64,000 nucleotides of DNA, from positions 3,524,875 through 3,588,874 of the forward strand of contig NZ_CP071463.1 in assembly GCF_017352095.1 (NCBI RefSeq). Direction: 5' to 3'. Position 1 is the first letter of the stretch. The number at the start of each line of letters is the position of its first letter. Positions 37,923-47,410 of the stretch are shown in pieces. The notes under the pieces are model-generated. The model saw only the letters and a list, made by a program, of their open reading frames with translations, searched no databases and had not been told where the DNA came from. The translations under genes were made by a program, and so were the position numbers. This DNA is from Natrinema longum (GTDB taxonomy: Archaea; Halobacteriota; Halobacteria; Halobacteriales; Natrialbaceae).

Positions 37923-38180
37923 AGGGAGACCACTGAAGTCGATCGCGGATTGTCAGTCGGTGTATAAGTGTTTTCTCGTTACTCTCGCGACGGAAACGTT
38001 CTCGGGGGACGACCGACGGCCGGCTCCGTTCGGCGGGGCCACCGAGCCGCAGGTAGAGATCTACCGCAGTGGGCGACGGCAGACGATCTCCTGTAGCTGT
38101 CGTGGCTCTCCGTTCCGACGCGACGACGGCACCTGTGACCGGGGACAACACCGAAACCCTACCACGCCGTATAGTGGGAC

Positions 38181-38840
38181 ATGACAACGCAGATGGCGTA
38201 CGATGCGGTCATCTTCGACAACGACGGCGTCCTGACGACGCCGACGGATCGAGACGTGCTGATCGACGCGATGCACGATGCTTTCGAAACCGTCGGCGTC
38301 ACCGATCCGGCTGCCGATCACGTCGACACGCTGCTCAGCCCGGACCTTCCCTCCCTCCGTCGGCTCGCGGCCGACCACGGCGTCGAGCCCGACGAACTCT
38401 GGACGGCCCGCGAAGAGGCCGCAATCGCGGCCCAGCTCGCAGAGCTCCGGCGCGGCGAGAAACGCCACTACGACGACGTTACGACCCTCGAGTCGCTGTC
38501 GGTCCCGACGGGGATCGTCAGCAACAATCAACACGAGACGATCGGCAACGTCCTCGAGCACTGCGATCTCGCGGGGTTCGACGTCTGGTATGGCCGCGAG
38601 CCGACGCTCGAGGGCATCGAGCGCAAGAAGCCGACGCCGTACTACCTCGAACGGGCGTGTACGGAGCTGGGAGCCGAGAACCCGCTGTACGTGGGCGACA
38701 GCAGGGTCGACGTGGCCGCGGCCGATGCGGCCGACATCGACGCCGCGTTCATCCGGCGCGATCACCGCACCGGCTACGAGCTCTCGCGGGAGCCGGCCCA
38801 CGAACTCGAGTCGCTCGCGGCGGTATCCGATCTGGTCTGA
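38181..38840 (+). CDS. HAD-superfamily hydrolase
   Basis: A 219-residue haloacid dehalogenase-like phosphatase. Motif I is VIFDNDGVLTTP, motif II PTGIVSNNQ, motif III has the Lys in IERKKPTPYYLE, and motif IV is YVGDSRVDVAAADAADI. A helical cap lies between motifs I and II. It is probably a phosphatase of a small phosphorylated metabolite, but the substrate cannot be predicted. Convergent with the SRPBCC gene, with a 29-base gap. Confidence 0.87.
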   Translation: MTTQMAYDAVIFDNDGVLTTPTDRDVLIDAMHDAFETVGVTDPAADHVDTLLSPDLPSLRRLAADHGVEPDELWTAREEAAIAAQLAELRRGEKRHYDDVTTLESLSVPTGIVSNNQHETIGNVLEHCDLAGFDVWYGREPTLEGIERKKPTPYYLERACTELGAENPLYVGDSRVDVAAADAADIDAAFIRRDHRTGYELSREPAHELESLAAVSDLV

Positions 38841-38869
38841 CGGGGCCGCATCGCCGAGATCGGCGACGG

Positions 38870-39349
38870 TTACGCGGGCGCGCTCGCCAGGCGTTCGGCG
38901 CGGGCGGCGATCGCCTCGTTCATCCGGACGAACGCGCGCTCGACGCGAGCTTCGTCGAACGTGAACGGCACGAACGCGCCCCGAACCGTCTCCCGCTGGA
39001 GCAATCGGGTGCGCCGACCGTCGTCGTCGCGCGCGTCCGACGCGGGGCGCTCACCGTCGATCGGGTCGAGGTGGAACTCGTGGTACCGATCGAACGCGAA
39101 CGGGACCGCGAGTCGGTCGAGCCAGGCGAGTCGTCGGGTGGGTTCGACAGTGATCGCTATCGGACCGTCGAGCAACCGGCCGAAGTCGGACGCATCCGCC
39201 CCGCGCCGAGGGGTCGTCGCATCGATCGCGACCCCCGTAATGGTGCCCTCGATGGGATCCCACTCGGGGTAGGTGTCGAACGAGAGGAGGGCCTCCCAGA
39301 CGACCGCTGGCGGGGCGTCGATTTCGGCGAACACCTCGACCTGTTTCAT
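38870..39349 (-). CDS. SRPBCC-family (START-like) protein
   Basis: A 159-residue protein starting MKQVEVFAEIDAPPAVVWEA, the first strand and helix of the SRPBCC fold, followed by SFDTYPEWDPIEGTITGVA and PTRRLAWLDRLAVP. The long C-terminal helix is rich in Ala. Such proteins bind hydrophobic ligands or act as polyketide-type cyclases; here the ligand is unknown. The Dps-like gene lies 113 bases upstream on the same strand. Confidence 0.82.
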   Translation of the reverse strand: MKQVEVFAEIDAPPAVVWEALLSFDTYPEWDPIEGTITGVAIDATTPRRGADASDFGRLLDGPIAITVEPTRRLAWLDRLAVPFAFDRYHEFHLDPIDGERPASDARDDDGRRTRLLQRETVRGAFVPFTFDEARVERAFVRMNEAIAARAERLASAPA

Positions 39350-39462
39350 GTGGGTGTGTACCACTCGAAGACGGATGGCTGTGCCGGTCGTCGACCGCGA
39401 ACCGAGGGACGATTCGCCGGGGCTCGGCCCCGATTCTCGATCGATTCGGACCGCCGGGTTGC

Positions 39463-40122
39463 TCACGCGCTGTCGTTGAACCGCCGGTTCGTCGAGAGCG
39501 GCGCGTCGCCGGGTTCGCCCCGGACGAAGTGACCCGCCGGGTTGATCTCGCCGTCCCGCTCCATCGAGAGGAGTTCGACGAACCACGCCTCGTGTTCGAT
39601 CTCCTCCTGCAGGATGCGCGAGGCCATGTCGTAGGTCCGAGGGTCTTTCCCGTGGGTCATATCGCAGATCTCCGACCACGTCCGGATCGCACAGCGTTCG
39701 GCCTCGAGCAGCACCTCGAGGATGCCCTCGGCGTCGAGCGACTCGGTGTCGAAGCTCCCGTCGCCGGCCATCGGGGTCGGGACCTCGGCGTCGGGACAGG
39801 AGGCCCGATCGGCGAAGTCCCGAATGTCGTTGGGGAGAGCACCGCCGAGTTCGTACACCCGGGGCGCGACCAGTTCGAAGTGCGCCCGGTCCTCGAGGCG
39901 GGCGTCCTCGGTGATCTCCTTGTAATCCTCGTGTCCGGCGAGGTGCATTCGGAGGTTCGTATAGTAGTAGTACGTCGTGAACTCGGCACCGATCGCGTCG
40001 ATCAGTTTCTCGCGCAGTTCCTCGGGGTCGAGCCCGCGCTCGCGAAGGACGGCCATGCCGACGCGCTCGCTCGTGTCTCCTGCATCGACGTCGCCTGCCG
40101 CGTGTGGTTTCTCGTCGGACAT
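39463..40122 (-). CDS. Ferritin-like (Dps-like) protein
   Basis: A 219-residue four-helix-bundle protein. Iron-ligand candidates are in [20 protein letters not shown] (Glu), [15 protein letters not shown] (Glu...Glu..His), [14 protein letters not shown] and [14 protein letters not shown], the ExxH repeats of the ferritin/DpsL families. An archaeal Dps-like role in iron storage and peroxide protection is likely. It is divergent from the DyP-like gene, another candidate in oxidative stress. Confidence 0.82.
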   Translation of the reverse strand: MSDEKPHAAGDVDAGDTSERVGMAVLRERGLDPEELREKLIDAIGAEFTTYYYYTNLRMHLAGHEDYKEITEDARLEDRAHFELVAPRVYELGGALPNDIRDFADRASCPDAEVPTPMAGDGSFDTESLDAEGILEVLLEAERCAIRTWSEICDMTHGKDPRTYDMASRILQEEIEHEAWFVELLSMERDGEINPAGHFVRGEPGDAPLSTNRRFNDSA

Positions 40123-40230
40123 TCACCGGTCCACTCCCAGCACTCGAGGCATCAATCTTTGCTTGCAACTGCTACCGTTCCGATCGGTGTAACCGCAATA
40201 TCCTTACTCGTCACCCCCTGAGGGTCGTGT

Positions 40231-41511
40231 ATGAACGGTTCGGACCGCGGACTGTCGCGTCGTGCGTTCGTCCGCAGCGCCGTCGCCATCGGTGGTGCGA
40301 GCGCACTCGCTGCCTGCCTCCAGCGCGAAGAGACCGAGGACGTCCCACAGGCAACGCGCGCTCCCGAGGAGCTTCCCGACCGCCAACACGCCTGGAACGA
40401 CTTCCTCGCGACGGACGACCACGGCAACGTCGAACCGCCCGAGCACCACCTCCTGCTCGGTCTCGAGTACGTCGGGGACGGCCCGGCAGCCGCCGACGGC
40501 GAACGCGAGCGGCTCGAGGCCGCGTTCCGAACCCTCGAACGCGCGTACGAGCGTGGAAACGACGGGCTGGCGTTCACGATCGGCTACGGCCCGACGTACT
40601 TCGACCGGTTCGACGAGGAGCTTCCGGAGAGCGTCGACCTCCCCGCCCCCGAAGCGCTCGCCCCGATCGAGGACCCCCGGCTCGACGAGTACGACGCCTT
40701 GCTCCACCTCGCCAGCGACCACGGCCACGTCACGCTGAGCGTCGAAGAGGCCCTGAAGGGCGAACTCGACGACCTCAACGGCATCACGGTCGAGGACACG
40801 TTCGACGGCATCTTCGACGTCGCAGAGCGACGAACGGGATTCATCGGCCCCGGCCTCCCGGCGGAGCGCCAGTCGGGCGTCAGCGGCATTCCGGACGGCG
40901 AGCCCGTCCCGGAGGATGCCCCGATGTTCATGGGGTTCAAATCGGGGTTCAGGAAGACACAGGCGAGCGAAGATCGGGTAACGATCCGGGACGGCCCCTT
41001 CGCGGGCGGGACGACGATCCACCTCTCGAAGATCCAGTTGCACCTCCACCAGTGGTACGAACAGGACAGCCGCGACCAGCGCGTCGCCAAGATGTTCTCG
41101 CCGACCCACGCCGAAGACGACCTCGTGGAGGGTGCCGGCGACAATCTCGGGGACTCGAGCCGGGTCGCCGAGGTCGGCGGGAGCGCAGCCGACGACGCGC
41201 GAAACGAGGGAACGGTCGGTCACGCACAGAAGGCCGCTCGCGCCCGCGAGGACGGCGAGCCGATCATCCTGCGGCGGGACTTCGACTCGACCGACGACGG
41301 TCAGGCGGCCGTCCACTTCCTCTCCCTGCAGCGCTCGATCGCCGACTTCGTCACAACGCGACGGGAGATGACTGGCACCGACCTGACGGAGGGCTCGGTC
41401 AGTTCGCGGACGAACAACGGTATCCTCCAGTATCTCACCGTCCGGAGCCGGGCGAACTACCTCGTTCCCCCGCGGGGACGTCGGGCCCTACCCGAGGCAA
41501 ATCCGGACTAG
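40231..41511 (+). CDS. Tat-exported DyP-peroxidase-like protein
   Basis: A 426-residue protein. The N-terminus has a twin-arginine signal (LSRRAFVRSAVAIGGASAL) with a possible lipobox Cys (LAACLQ), so it is exported folded and may be lipid-anchored. The body resembles dye-decolorising peroxidases: FMGFKSGFRKT aligns with the GFKDG motif, GGTTIHLSKIQLHLHQWYE with the following strand and helix, and VGHAQKAARARED with the heme-ligand His region. The Asp of the DyP motif is replaced by Ser. Heme binding is thus plausible but normal peroxidase chemistry is doubtful. The broken cupredoxin gene follows on the same strand. Confidence 0.7.
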   Translation: MNGSDRGLSRRAFVRSAVAIGGASALAACLQREETEDVPQATRAPEELPDRQHAWNDFLATDDHGNVEPPEHHLLLGLEYVGDGPAAADGERERLEAAFRTLERAYERGNDGLAFTIGYGPTYFDRFDEELPESVDLPAPEALAPIEDPRLDEYDALLHLASDHGHVTLSVEEALKGELDDLNGITVEDTFDGIFDVAERRTGFIGPGLPAERQSGVSGIPDGEPVPEDAPMFMGFKSGFRKTQASEDRVTIRDGPFAGGTTIHLSKIQLHLHQWYEQDSRDQRVAKMFSPTHAEDDLVEGAGDNLGDSSRVAEVGGSAADDARNEGTVGHAQKAARAREDGEPIILRRDFDSTDDGQAAVHFLSLQRSIADFVTTRREMTGTDLTEGSVSSRTNNGILQYLTVRSRANYLVPPRGRRALPEANPD

Positions 41512-41651
41512 CGACTCGGCACGATGTCAGCTCGTGGGAGTTGGCTTCGTTCGTCACTCACGACCCGTGACGTGTCGTTCGACGTGCATTTTGGGGCGCT
41601 CTCACTTTCGTGATCGATGGCTATTCGGCCAGCATACACCACCGGGACGTC

Positions 41652-41659
41652 CTTTATCG
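41652..41659 (+). promoter_or_regulatory. TATA-like promoter of the cupredoxin gene
   Basis: CCTTTATCGG is centred about 27 nt before the ATG at 41682, indicating a separate leaderless transcript for this gene. Confidence 0.4.
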
Positions 41660-41681
41660 GCATCCTCGGTGTCCGTCGCGT

Positions 41682-43096
41682 ATGGCGTCATCACGACGGC
41701 GGTTCCTCGAACTGGGGGCGGCTGTATCGATCGGCGGCGTCGCGAGCGCATACGGCGTCGGCGCGACCGAAGACCATCGTGGAAACGGCGACGGATCCGG
41801 GGGTGACGACGGTGACGAGTCCGTAGCGACGGCGACCGTGCGGCAAGCGCCGGAGAACGCGTTTTACTGGGTGCGTCCCGGCGAGCGGCGATTGAGCCCG
41901 ATGGTGTTCGGGACCGAAGAGAACCCGCGAAACGGGACCGACCTGCTCGAGGCACGGATCGAGCAAGCCGAACAGTTCCCCTCGCCCCTCGGGGAGTCCG
42001 TTCCGCAACTGCTGGAGGACCTTCCGTTCCTCGTCGCTGCACCGGACGAGACTCGCGACCCGATCGAGGACGCGGACGAGGATTCGATCGCCCAGCAGCG
42101 ACTGACCGAACCCACGCTGTACAGCGACGAGGCCGAAGTGACGAGCGGCTCCGTCGAGATCACCTACGGGGACCGACAGCCGTACGACCTTCCGGGATCG
42201 CCCGGAGAGACGTCGGATACGATCGACCTCGACGCGCAGTTCACCGACCCGGCGGGCAACGAGTACGAAATCGAACACGATCACGTCATCCAACCGCCGA
42301 TCCCAGGGTACGAGACCGGCGGTGGCGTCGTGATGGACCGCACGCTCCACGGGATTACGGGAACCGGCTCGCCGCTGTTTCCGAACGTGTACACCTACGC
42401 TGCCTCCTGGGGCGTCGGAAACCTCCACGTCAACGGCGAGTTGGCGACCGAGGAGGGGTTCCGCGTCGTCCACTTCATGACGACCCAGACGGTGCGCGAC
42501 GAGCGCTACCGGATGGTCCTCGACGAGGAACTGCCACTCGAGTCGGGGAACACCATCGCGGGACAGCTCCATCACACTCACGGTGTGGTCCTGCCGATCA
42601 GGCCGACGCCCGACGGCCCGGTGTCCGATCGGTCCCGACCGCGTTCGAGCTTCCGAACGGCGACACGCAACCGTTCATCCACGCGATGTGGGAACAAGAC
42701 GAGATCGTCGAGGGGCCGTTCGCGGACTGGGAGTTCCCCGGGGCTGACGACGGGGAGACCGAGGAGAACGGCGAGGCCGACGCGGAAGCCGACATCCGAC
42801 TCGTCGGTGAAACGTCGGGATGGCAAGGAGAAGCTCCAGACGAAATCTCGGGGACGGAAAACCCGACCCTGACGCTCGAGGAGGGAGCCGAGTACGTCCT
42901 CGTCTGGGAGAACGGCGACGGCCTGCAGCACAACGTCGCCATCGAAGACGAGAGCGGCGAGGAGCTGCTCGCCTCGGATTTCATGAGCGAGGAAGGCACG
43001 ACGCAGTCGGTCACGGTGACGGCGTCGGCCGAGATGGCCGAATACTACTGTCAGGTCCATCCCGAGTCGATGCGTGGCACGATCGACGTGCAGTGA
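41682..43096 (+). pseudogene. Tat-exported cupredoxin protein, broken by a frameshift
   Basis: ATG at 41682 encodes a Tat signal (SSRRRFLELGAAVSIGGVAS), an acidic linker and a domain of about 250 residues that I do not recognise (TLHGITGTGSPLFPNVYTYA, QLHHTHGVVLPI). The frame then loses similarity. The rest continues in the +2 frame (PTAFELPNGDTQPFIHAMW) and ends with a cupredoxin domain carrying all type 1 copper ligands: His in LQHNVAI, then Cys, His and Met in YYCQVHPESM. One extra T at about 42624 (GTGTCC to GTGTTCC) repairs a protein of 471 residues. The ligands are intact, so the break may be recent or an error. Confidence 0.75.
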
Positions 43097-43153
43097 TCGA
43101 GGCCCCGAGCGGACGGCTCGAAGCCTCGGCGGCCCGCTATTCGGGTGCCGCGG

Positions 43154-43588
43154 TCAGGCGTTCGGCACGTGCGTCCGATTCCCGTTGGCCGCCAGCTCGT
43201 CGACCAGCGCCGCGGCGTCGTCGGCCAGCGGATACGCGTCGTGATAGGGATCGATCTCGCGGTCAGTTCCAGAGACGGACTGCACCGCGTCCGCGAACCG
43301 CTCGTAGGTCTCGTCGACGATGTCCTGGACGAGGACCGGCATACCGGCGCGCTCACACAGTTCGGTCGCCGCGGCCCGACCCGCCCAGACCGTCTCGGAA
43401 TCGATATCGACGAAAAACAGCGCGAACGGTGTCTCGCCGAACTGGGCCTCGAGGAACGCCCGTGCGACCGGATCGTCCCACGGAACGACGCCGACGGACT
43501 CGAGTCGGCGTATCGCGGTCGAGACGGCCGAGCAGAACGGACAGTCGCCGTCGTAGAGCAGGATGCCCGTGAACTGGGGCCCGGACAT
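43154..43588 (-). CDS. DCC1-like (DUF393) thiol-disulfide oxidoreductase
   Basis: A 144-residue thioredoxin-fold protein. LLYDGDCPFCSAVSTAIRRL carries the DGxCxxC motif (Cys16 and Cys19) of the DCC family. VWAGRAAATELCERAG follows in the expected place. It probably exchanges disulfides with an unknown partner. It is encoded downstream of the ferredoxin gene on the same strand, and converges on the cupredoxin gene. Confidence 0.84.
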   Translation of the reverse strand: MSGPQFTGILLYDGDCPFCSAVSTAIRRLESVGVVPWDDPVARAFLEAQFGETPFALFFVDIDSETVWAGRAAATELCERAGMPVLVQDIVDETYERFADAVQSVSGTDREIDPYHDAYPLADDAAALVDELAANGNRTHVPNA

Positions 43589-43665
43589 ATCGACTCCGTA
43601 GGTCACGGGACCGGAAAACGTTCGGACGGCAGTTGCCGGGACCGTCCCCGCGACGCGCTCCGTCC

Positions 43666-44040
43666 CTAGCCGAGTTTCGACCGCCCCGGCGGCCTGTCGT
43701 GGTCGGCCCGATGCTGGAGCAGTTCGCCGTACCGTTCGACTTCGATGACGCAATCGGCGCGGGGACGCGCGACGCAGGTGAGGACGAAGTTCGCCGCCTC
43801 GTCTTCCGGGTAGTACCGCTTGGCCTGACTGTGATCGACCTCGCCTGAGAGGAGTTTCGCGCCGCAGGTGATACACCACCCCTGCTGGCAGTCCGCCGAG
43901 AGCCAGATGCCCGCCGCGCGGGCCGCCGCGAGGATCGACTGGTCGGCGCGGACTTCGAGCGTCCGGGACTCGCCGGCGAGGGCCAGGTCGGCGTCGTCGG
44001 GCACGCGAAGTTCGACGTCCCACGTGGTGGGCTCCGTCAC
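43666..44040 (-). CDS. 2Fe-2S ferredoxin
   Basis: A 124-residue plant-type ferredoxin with GTG start at 44040 (MTEPTTWDVELRV). The cluster ligands are Cys51, Cys56, Cys59 (DCQQGWCITCGAKL) and Cys89 (FVLTCVARP), spacing CX4CX2CX29C. The upstream ATG at 44050 is in another frame, which supports GTG. It is an electron carrier for an unidentified oxidoreductase. Divergent from the alcohol dehydrogenase-like gene. Confidence 0.87.
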   Translation of the reverse strand: MTEPTTWDVELRVPDDADLALAGESRTLEVRADQSILAAARAAGIWLSADCQQGWCITCGAKLLSGEVDHSQAKRYYPEDEAANFVLTCVARPRADCVIEVERYGELLQHRADHDRPPGRSKLG

Positions 44041-44146
44041 GGGTAGACATCGTGCTCGCCGCGAAAAAGGACTGGGCCGGACGGTCGCAAGTCCCTCCAG
44101 TGCCGGCTTCCCTAGGGTCTTTACCCTCGAGGCCGACGCAACCCCA

Positions 44147-45160
44147 ATGCGAGCCGCAGCCTTCACCGACCTGAGCGGCCCCGAGGGAGTGAGTACGATC
44201 GACCGGCCCGACCCCGAGCCCGGCCCCGGCGAGGCGCTGGTCGACGTGACGGCCTGTGCCATCAACCGCCACGACCTCTGGATCCTCGAGGGGGACTCGG
44301 CGATGGTCGACGCCGACGACTTGCCCTTCGTCACGGGGCTGGACGTGGCCGGCGTCGTGAGCGAGGTGGGCGAGGACGTTCGAGGCGTCGAGCCCGGCGA
44401 CAGGGTCGTCCTCTGTCCGAACGAGACCTGTGGTTCCTGTCGGTTCTGTCGGGAGGGGCCCGAGAACATGTGTGAGCGATTCGCACTGTTTCACGGCGGC
44501 CTCGCGGAGACCGCCTGCGTGCGGGGCGACCGGCTCGTTCCGCTGCCCGACGACGTCGACGCGACGACCGCCGCCGCGATCCCGACGGCGTACATGACCG
44601 CGTTTCACATGCTCCGGCGGGCCGAGGTCGGCCCCGGCGACCTGGTCTTCGTCCCCGGCGCGACCGGCGGCGTCGGCGTCGCGACGGTCCAACTCGCATC
44701 CGTTTTCGGTGCCGAGACCGTCGGCACGTCTTCTTCGGCGGCGAAACTCGAGCGCGTCCGCGACCTCGGCCTCGATCACGGCATCGAATCGACGGCGATC
44801 GACGAGATCCGAGACGGCGTCGAGGCGATCGGCACGCCGGACGCGGTGATCAACCATCTCGGCGGCGAGTTCACCCGACTCGGCCAGTCGGTACTGCGCC
44901 GTGGCGGCACGATGGCGATCTGCGGCCGCACGGCCGGCAACGAGTCGACGATCGACGTCACGAACCTCTTCCTTGGCCACAAGCGCGTCGTCGGCTCCAC
45001 GATGGGTACCCAGGACGACCTCCGGCGGCTCGTCGAACTCACCACAGACGGCGAGTTGGCACCCGAAATCGACCGGACGTACGCGCTCGCAGACACGGAC
45101 GAGGCCTTCGCGGCGATGCAAGAACGCGAGAGCGTCGGCAAGATCGTCGTCGAACCGTAG
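44147..45160 (+). CDS. Zinc-type alcohol dehydrogenase/quinone oxidoreductase
   Basis: A 337-residue MDR enzyme. The catalytic zinc region is GLDVAGVVSEVGEDV with preceding INRHDLW. A structural zinc site is present (CPNETCGSCRFCREGPENMC). The Rossmann motif is VPGATGGVGVATVQLAS. Structural zinc plus GATGGVG fits the alcohol dehydrogenase side of the family. ATG at 44147 has a TATA-like TCTTTACC about 25 nt upstream. Substrate unknown. Confidence 0.87.
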   Translation: MRAAAFTDLSGPEGVSTIDRPDPEPGPGEALVDVTACAINRHDLWILEGDSAMVDADDLPFVTGLDVAGVVSEVGEDVRGVEPGDRVVLCPNETCGSCRFCREGPENMCERFALFHGGLAETACVRGDRLVPLPDDVDATTAAAIPTAYMTAFHMLRRAEVGPGDLVFVPGATGGVGVATVQLASVFGAETVGTSSSAAKLERVRDLGLDHGIESTAIDEIRDGVEAIGTPDAVINHLGGEFTRLGQSVLRRGGTMAICGRTAGNESTIDVTNLFLGHKRVVGSTMGTQDDLRRLVELTTDGELAPEIDRTYALADTDEAFAAMQERESVGKIVVEP

Positions 45161-45248
45161 GGTCGCGCGACGCTGGAACTGACTGACTCACGACGAGGCA
45201 AGGAGACGCTGCCCCGACCTATTTCTGCCCCGCTGCTGTCGAATCGGT

Positions 45249-46052
45249 ATGACACGGATCGCGATCACCGGTGCGGCGGGCAACGTCGGTCGGGAGGCCA
45301 TCGACGCGTTTCCCGACGACCACGAACTCACGCTCTTTTCCCACCACGAGACCCCGGATCTCGAGACGGAGATCCTCGAGATCACCGAGCGCGAGGCGTT
45401 CGTGGACGCCCTCGAGGGCCAGGACGTCCTGCTCCACCTCGCGGCCAACCCCTCGCCGCGAGCGGAGTGGGACGAGGTGCGAGGGCCGAACGTCGACGGC
45501 GTCTACAACGCCCTCGAGGCCGCGGCGGAGAACGACCTCGAGCGCGTGATCTTCGCGAGTTCGAACCACGCGGTCAACATGAAAAACACCGTCTCGGGGA
45601 TCCGGCCGGAGTCGACGGTCGGCAACCCCGAGATCGTTCGTCCCGAGGATCCGACGGACCCCGACACCTACTACGGCGTCACGAAGGTCTTCGGCGAGGC
45701 GATGGGATCGTACTACGCGAACCGACACGGGCTCGAGGTCGTGAACCTGCGGATCGGCTGGCTGCTCACCCGCGAGGAACTCCGCCAGGAGTGTCGGGAC
45801 CGCGACGGTGCCGGCGAGCGCTACGCCCGCGCGATGTGGCTCAGTCCCGGCGACTGCCGACGGCTGCTCGACGCGGCCGCGACGGCGACGCTCGAGGGAT
45901 CGCCCCTGATCGCACACGGCATCTCGGACAACGCCGAACGGTTCCTCTCGCTCGCCGAAACCATGCGCGACCTCGGGTATCGACCGCGAGACGACGCCGA
46001 AGCCGTCCTGCGCGACGAGTCGGACGGTCGGGACGGCCTCGAGACGGCCTGA
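45249..46052 (+). CDS. azf: NAD-dependent SDR, Azf-like glucose-6-phosphate dehydrogenase
   Basis: A 267-residue extended SDR protein. The Rossmann motif is ITGAAGNVGREA, LLHLAANPSPRAEWDEV follows, the catalytic pair is in DTYYGVTKVFGEAMG, and FASSNHAVNMKN contains the active-site Ser. The closest recollection is Azf, the archaeal NAD-linked glucose-6-phosphate dehydrogenase that starts the haloarchaeal oxidative pentose phosphate pathway (about 262 residues in Haloferax). A uronate dehydrogenase or sugar epimerase is the main alternative. Confidence 0.72.
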   Translation: MTRIAITGAAGNVGREAIDAFPDDHELTLFSHHETPDLETEILEITEREAFVDALEGQDVLLHLAANPSPRAEWDEVRGPNVDGVYNALEAAAENDLERVIFASSNHAVNMKNTVSGIRPESTVGNPEIVRPEDPTDPDTYYGVTKVFGEAMGSYYANRHGLEVVNLRIGWLLTREELRQECRDRDGAGERYARAMWLSPGDCRRLLDAAATATLEGSPLIAHGISDNAERFLSLAETMRDLGYRPRDDAEAVLRDESDGRDGLETA

Positions 46053-46136
46053 TCCCGCGATCCGTCGACAGCCGGACCTGCGGACGCGTATCAACTTACC
46101 AGAACGAATATGCGTCCGTGACAGAGTGGTAACTGC

Positions 46137-46391
46137 ATGAGCCGCGAGTCGCCACCCGACGAAGCGATCGCCGCTGCAGCGGACGTCGTCGACGTCCTCC
46201 ATCAGTTCGGCCTCTCCGACGAGGAGATCGTCGACGGCGCGATCGAAGCCCCCGATTCGATACCCGATGCGACGAACGCCGTCGCTTCTCACGGGACGCA
46301 GTCTGGCGACTCGGATCCGACAGCGGTCCACGATCCGCGAAAACGGGGACGATACAGGACGTGCTCAGCGGGAGCCCCAGGGGAGTCGTGA
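46137..46391 (+). CDS. Small protein of unknown function, first gene of a coupled pair
   Basis: An 84-residue protein (MSRESPPDEAIAAAADVVDV). The first 45 residues look helical and acidic (LHQFGLSDEEIVDGAIEAPD); the end is basic and irregular. The stop overlaps the GTG start of the following gene as GTGA, so the two are translationally coupled. No known family is recognised. Confidence 0.55.
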   Translation: MSRESPPDEAIAAAADVVDVLHQFGLSDEEIVDGAIEAPDSIPDATNAVASHGTQSGDSDPTAVHDPRKRGRYRTCSAGAPGES

Positions 46392-46930
46392 CGGACCACA
46401 CGTACCACCACAAACGCAACCTCGAGTTCCTGCTGAACGAGGCGCTCGCCGAGTTCGGATACGGGTTCGAGTTCCGGAGCATCGGGGCCGACGAGTGGAT
46501 CGAGCCCGAACACCCGGATCATCCCAGGGCGTTCAGACTGGTGGTGGTCGACGAGACGGACGAACCCGTTGCGACGGCCGCGTTTCGCTACCCACCGACT
46601 GACGGAGCGCAGCCGAGTAACATGTTCCGAGCGCTCGGGACGGCACTGAACGACACCGTTCTCGCTGCGATCGGCGTGCGAATGTTGCTCCTCGACGAAG
46701 GGAGCGGGTCGTTCAAGTGGATCGTCGTCGACCGAGCGACGCTCGAGACTCTGGAGTCGGAGTACGGACCGCGACTCGAGGCGTTCGGGGACCCGCTCGT
46801 GCGGCGCGGACCGGAGTACGAATACGGCATCCACGGGATCGACACGTCGGCCGCGATCGTTCATCAGTCCGAATTCGGGGTCCCGGAACCCGACGAGACG
46901 TTCACAATCGAAGACCACTACGAGCTGTAA
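46388..46930 (+). CDS. Protein of unknown function, second gene of a coupled pair
   Basis: A 180-residue protein with a GTG start inside the upstream stop codon (start MTDHTYHHKRNLEFLLNEAL). An alternative in-frame GTG lies at 46361. Alternating strands and helices (FRLVVVDETDEPVATAAFRY, RMLLLDEGSGSFKWIVVD) suggest an alpha/beta fold. It ends in TFTIEDHYEL. No motif is recognised. Coupling to the small helical protein suggests they act together. Confidence 0.6.
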   Translation: MTDHTYHHKRNLEFLLNEALAEFGYGFEFRSIGADEWIEPEHPDHPRAFRLVVVDETDEPVATAAFRYPPTDGAQPSNMFRALGTALNDTVLAAIGVRMLLLDEGSGSFKWIVVDRATLETLESEYGPRLEAFGDPLVRRGPEYEYGIHGIDTSAAIVHQSEFGVPEPDETFTIEDHYEL

Positions 46931-47056
46931 GGGCTCGTCGTCTCCGCTCTGTCGCACGGGGGGGCTGATCGAACGGAGACGGAGGAGGTGTCCGCGGTCC
47001 CGCGACCACTCGCGGGATCGAAAGACGGAATACCGACACGTTCGTACCCCACACGC

Positions 47057-47395
47057 ATGTCAGTCAAGGTGTCCGAGTCGACGGGCTACGGGCCGAACAC
47101 CCAGATGTCCCTGTTCGGTTATATCATGGCCGCGATACTCGCGGTCGTCTTGCTCCCGTTGCTTCCCGTCATCGCCGTCGCGTGGGTTCTTTGGAAGGTG
47201 TTCGTCGCGGACGAAGAAATCGAACACAGCTTCGAGGACTGGCGTCGCGAATCCGGTCGGAGTCGATCTGACCGTCTCGAAGCGGCCGAGACCGAGGCTG
47301 CCGAAGCTGCGGCGGCAGAGGCCGAAGAGCCCGACGCCGAAGGCGTCGACGCTGCCGGTGGAACCGAGGCGGACCAGACGACGGCGGAATCGTAA
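47057..47395 (+). CDS. DUF7535-like membrane protein
   Basis: A 112-residue protein. The N-terminal SESTGYGPNTQMSLFGYIMA leads into a transmembrane stretch (residues 22-48, ILAVVLLPLLPVIAVAWVLW), then a conserved HSFEDWRRESGR and a low-complexity Ala/Glu tail likely to be disordered. It matches haloarchaeal proteins annotated as DUF7535. Convergent with the GST gene. Function unknown. Confidence 0.7.
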   Translation: MSVKVSESTGYGPNTQMSLFGYIMAAILAVVLLPLLPVIAVAWVLWKVFVADEEIEHSFEDWRRESGRSRSDRLEAAETEAAEAAAAEAEEPDAEGVDAAGGTEADQTTAES

Positions 47396-47410
47396 GGCCC
47401 TTTTTCTCGG

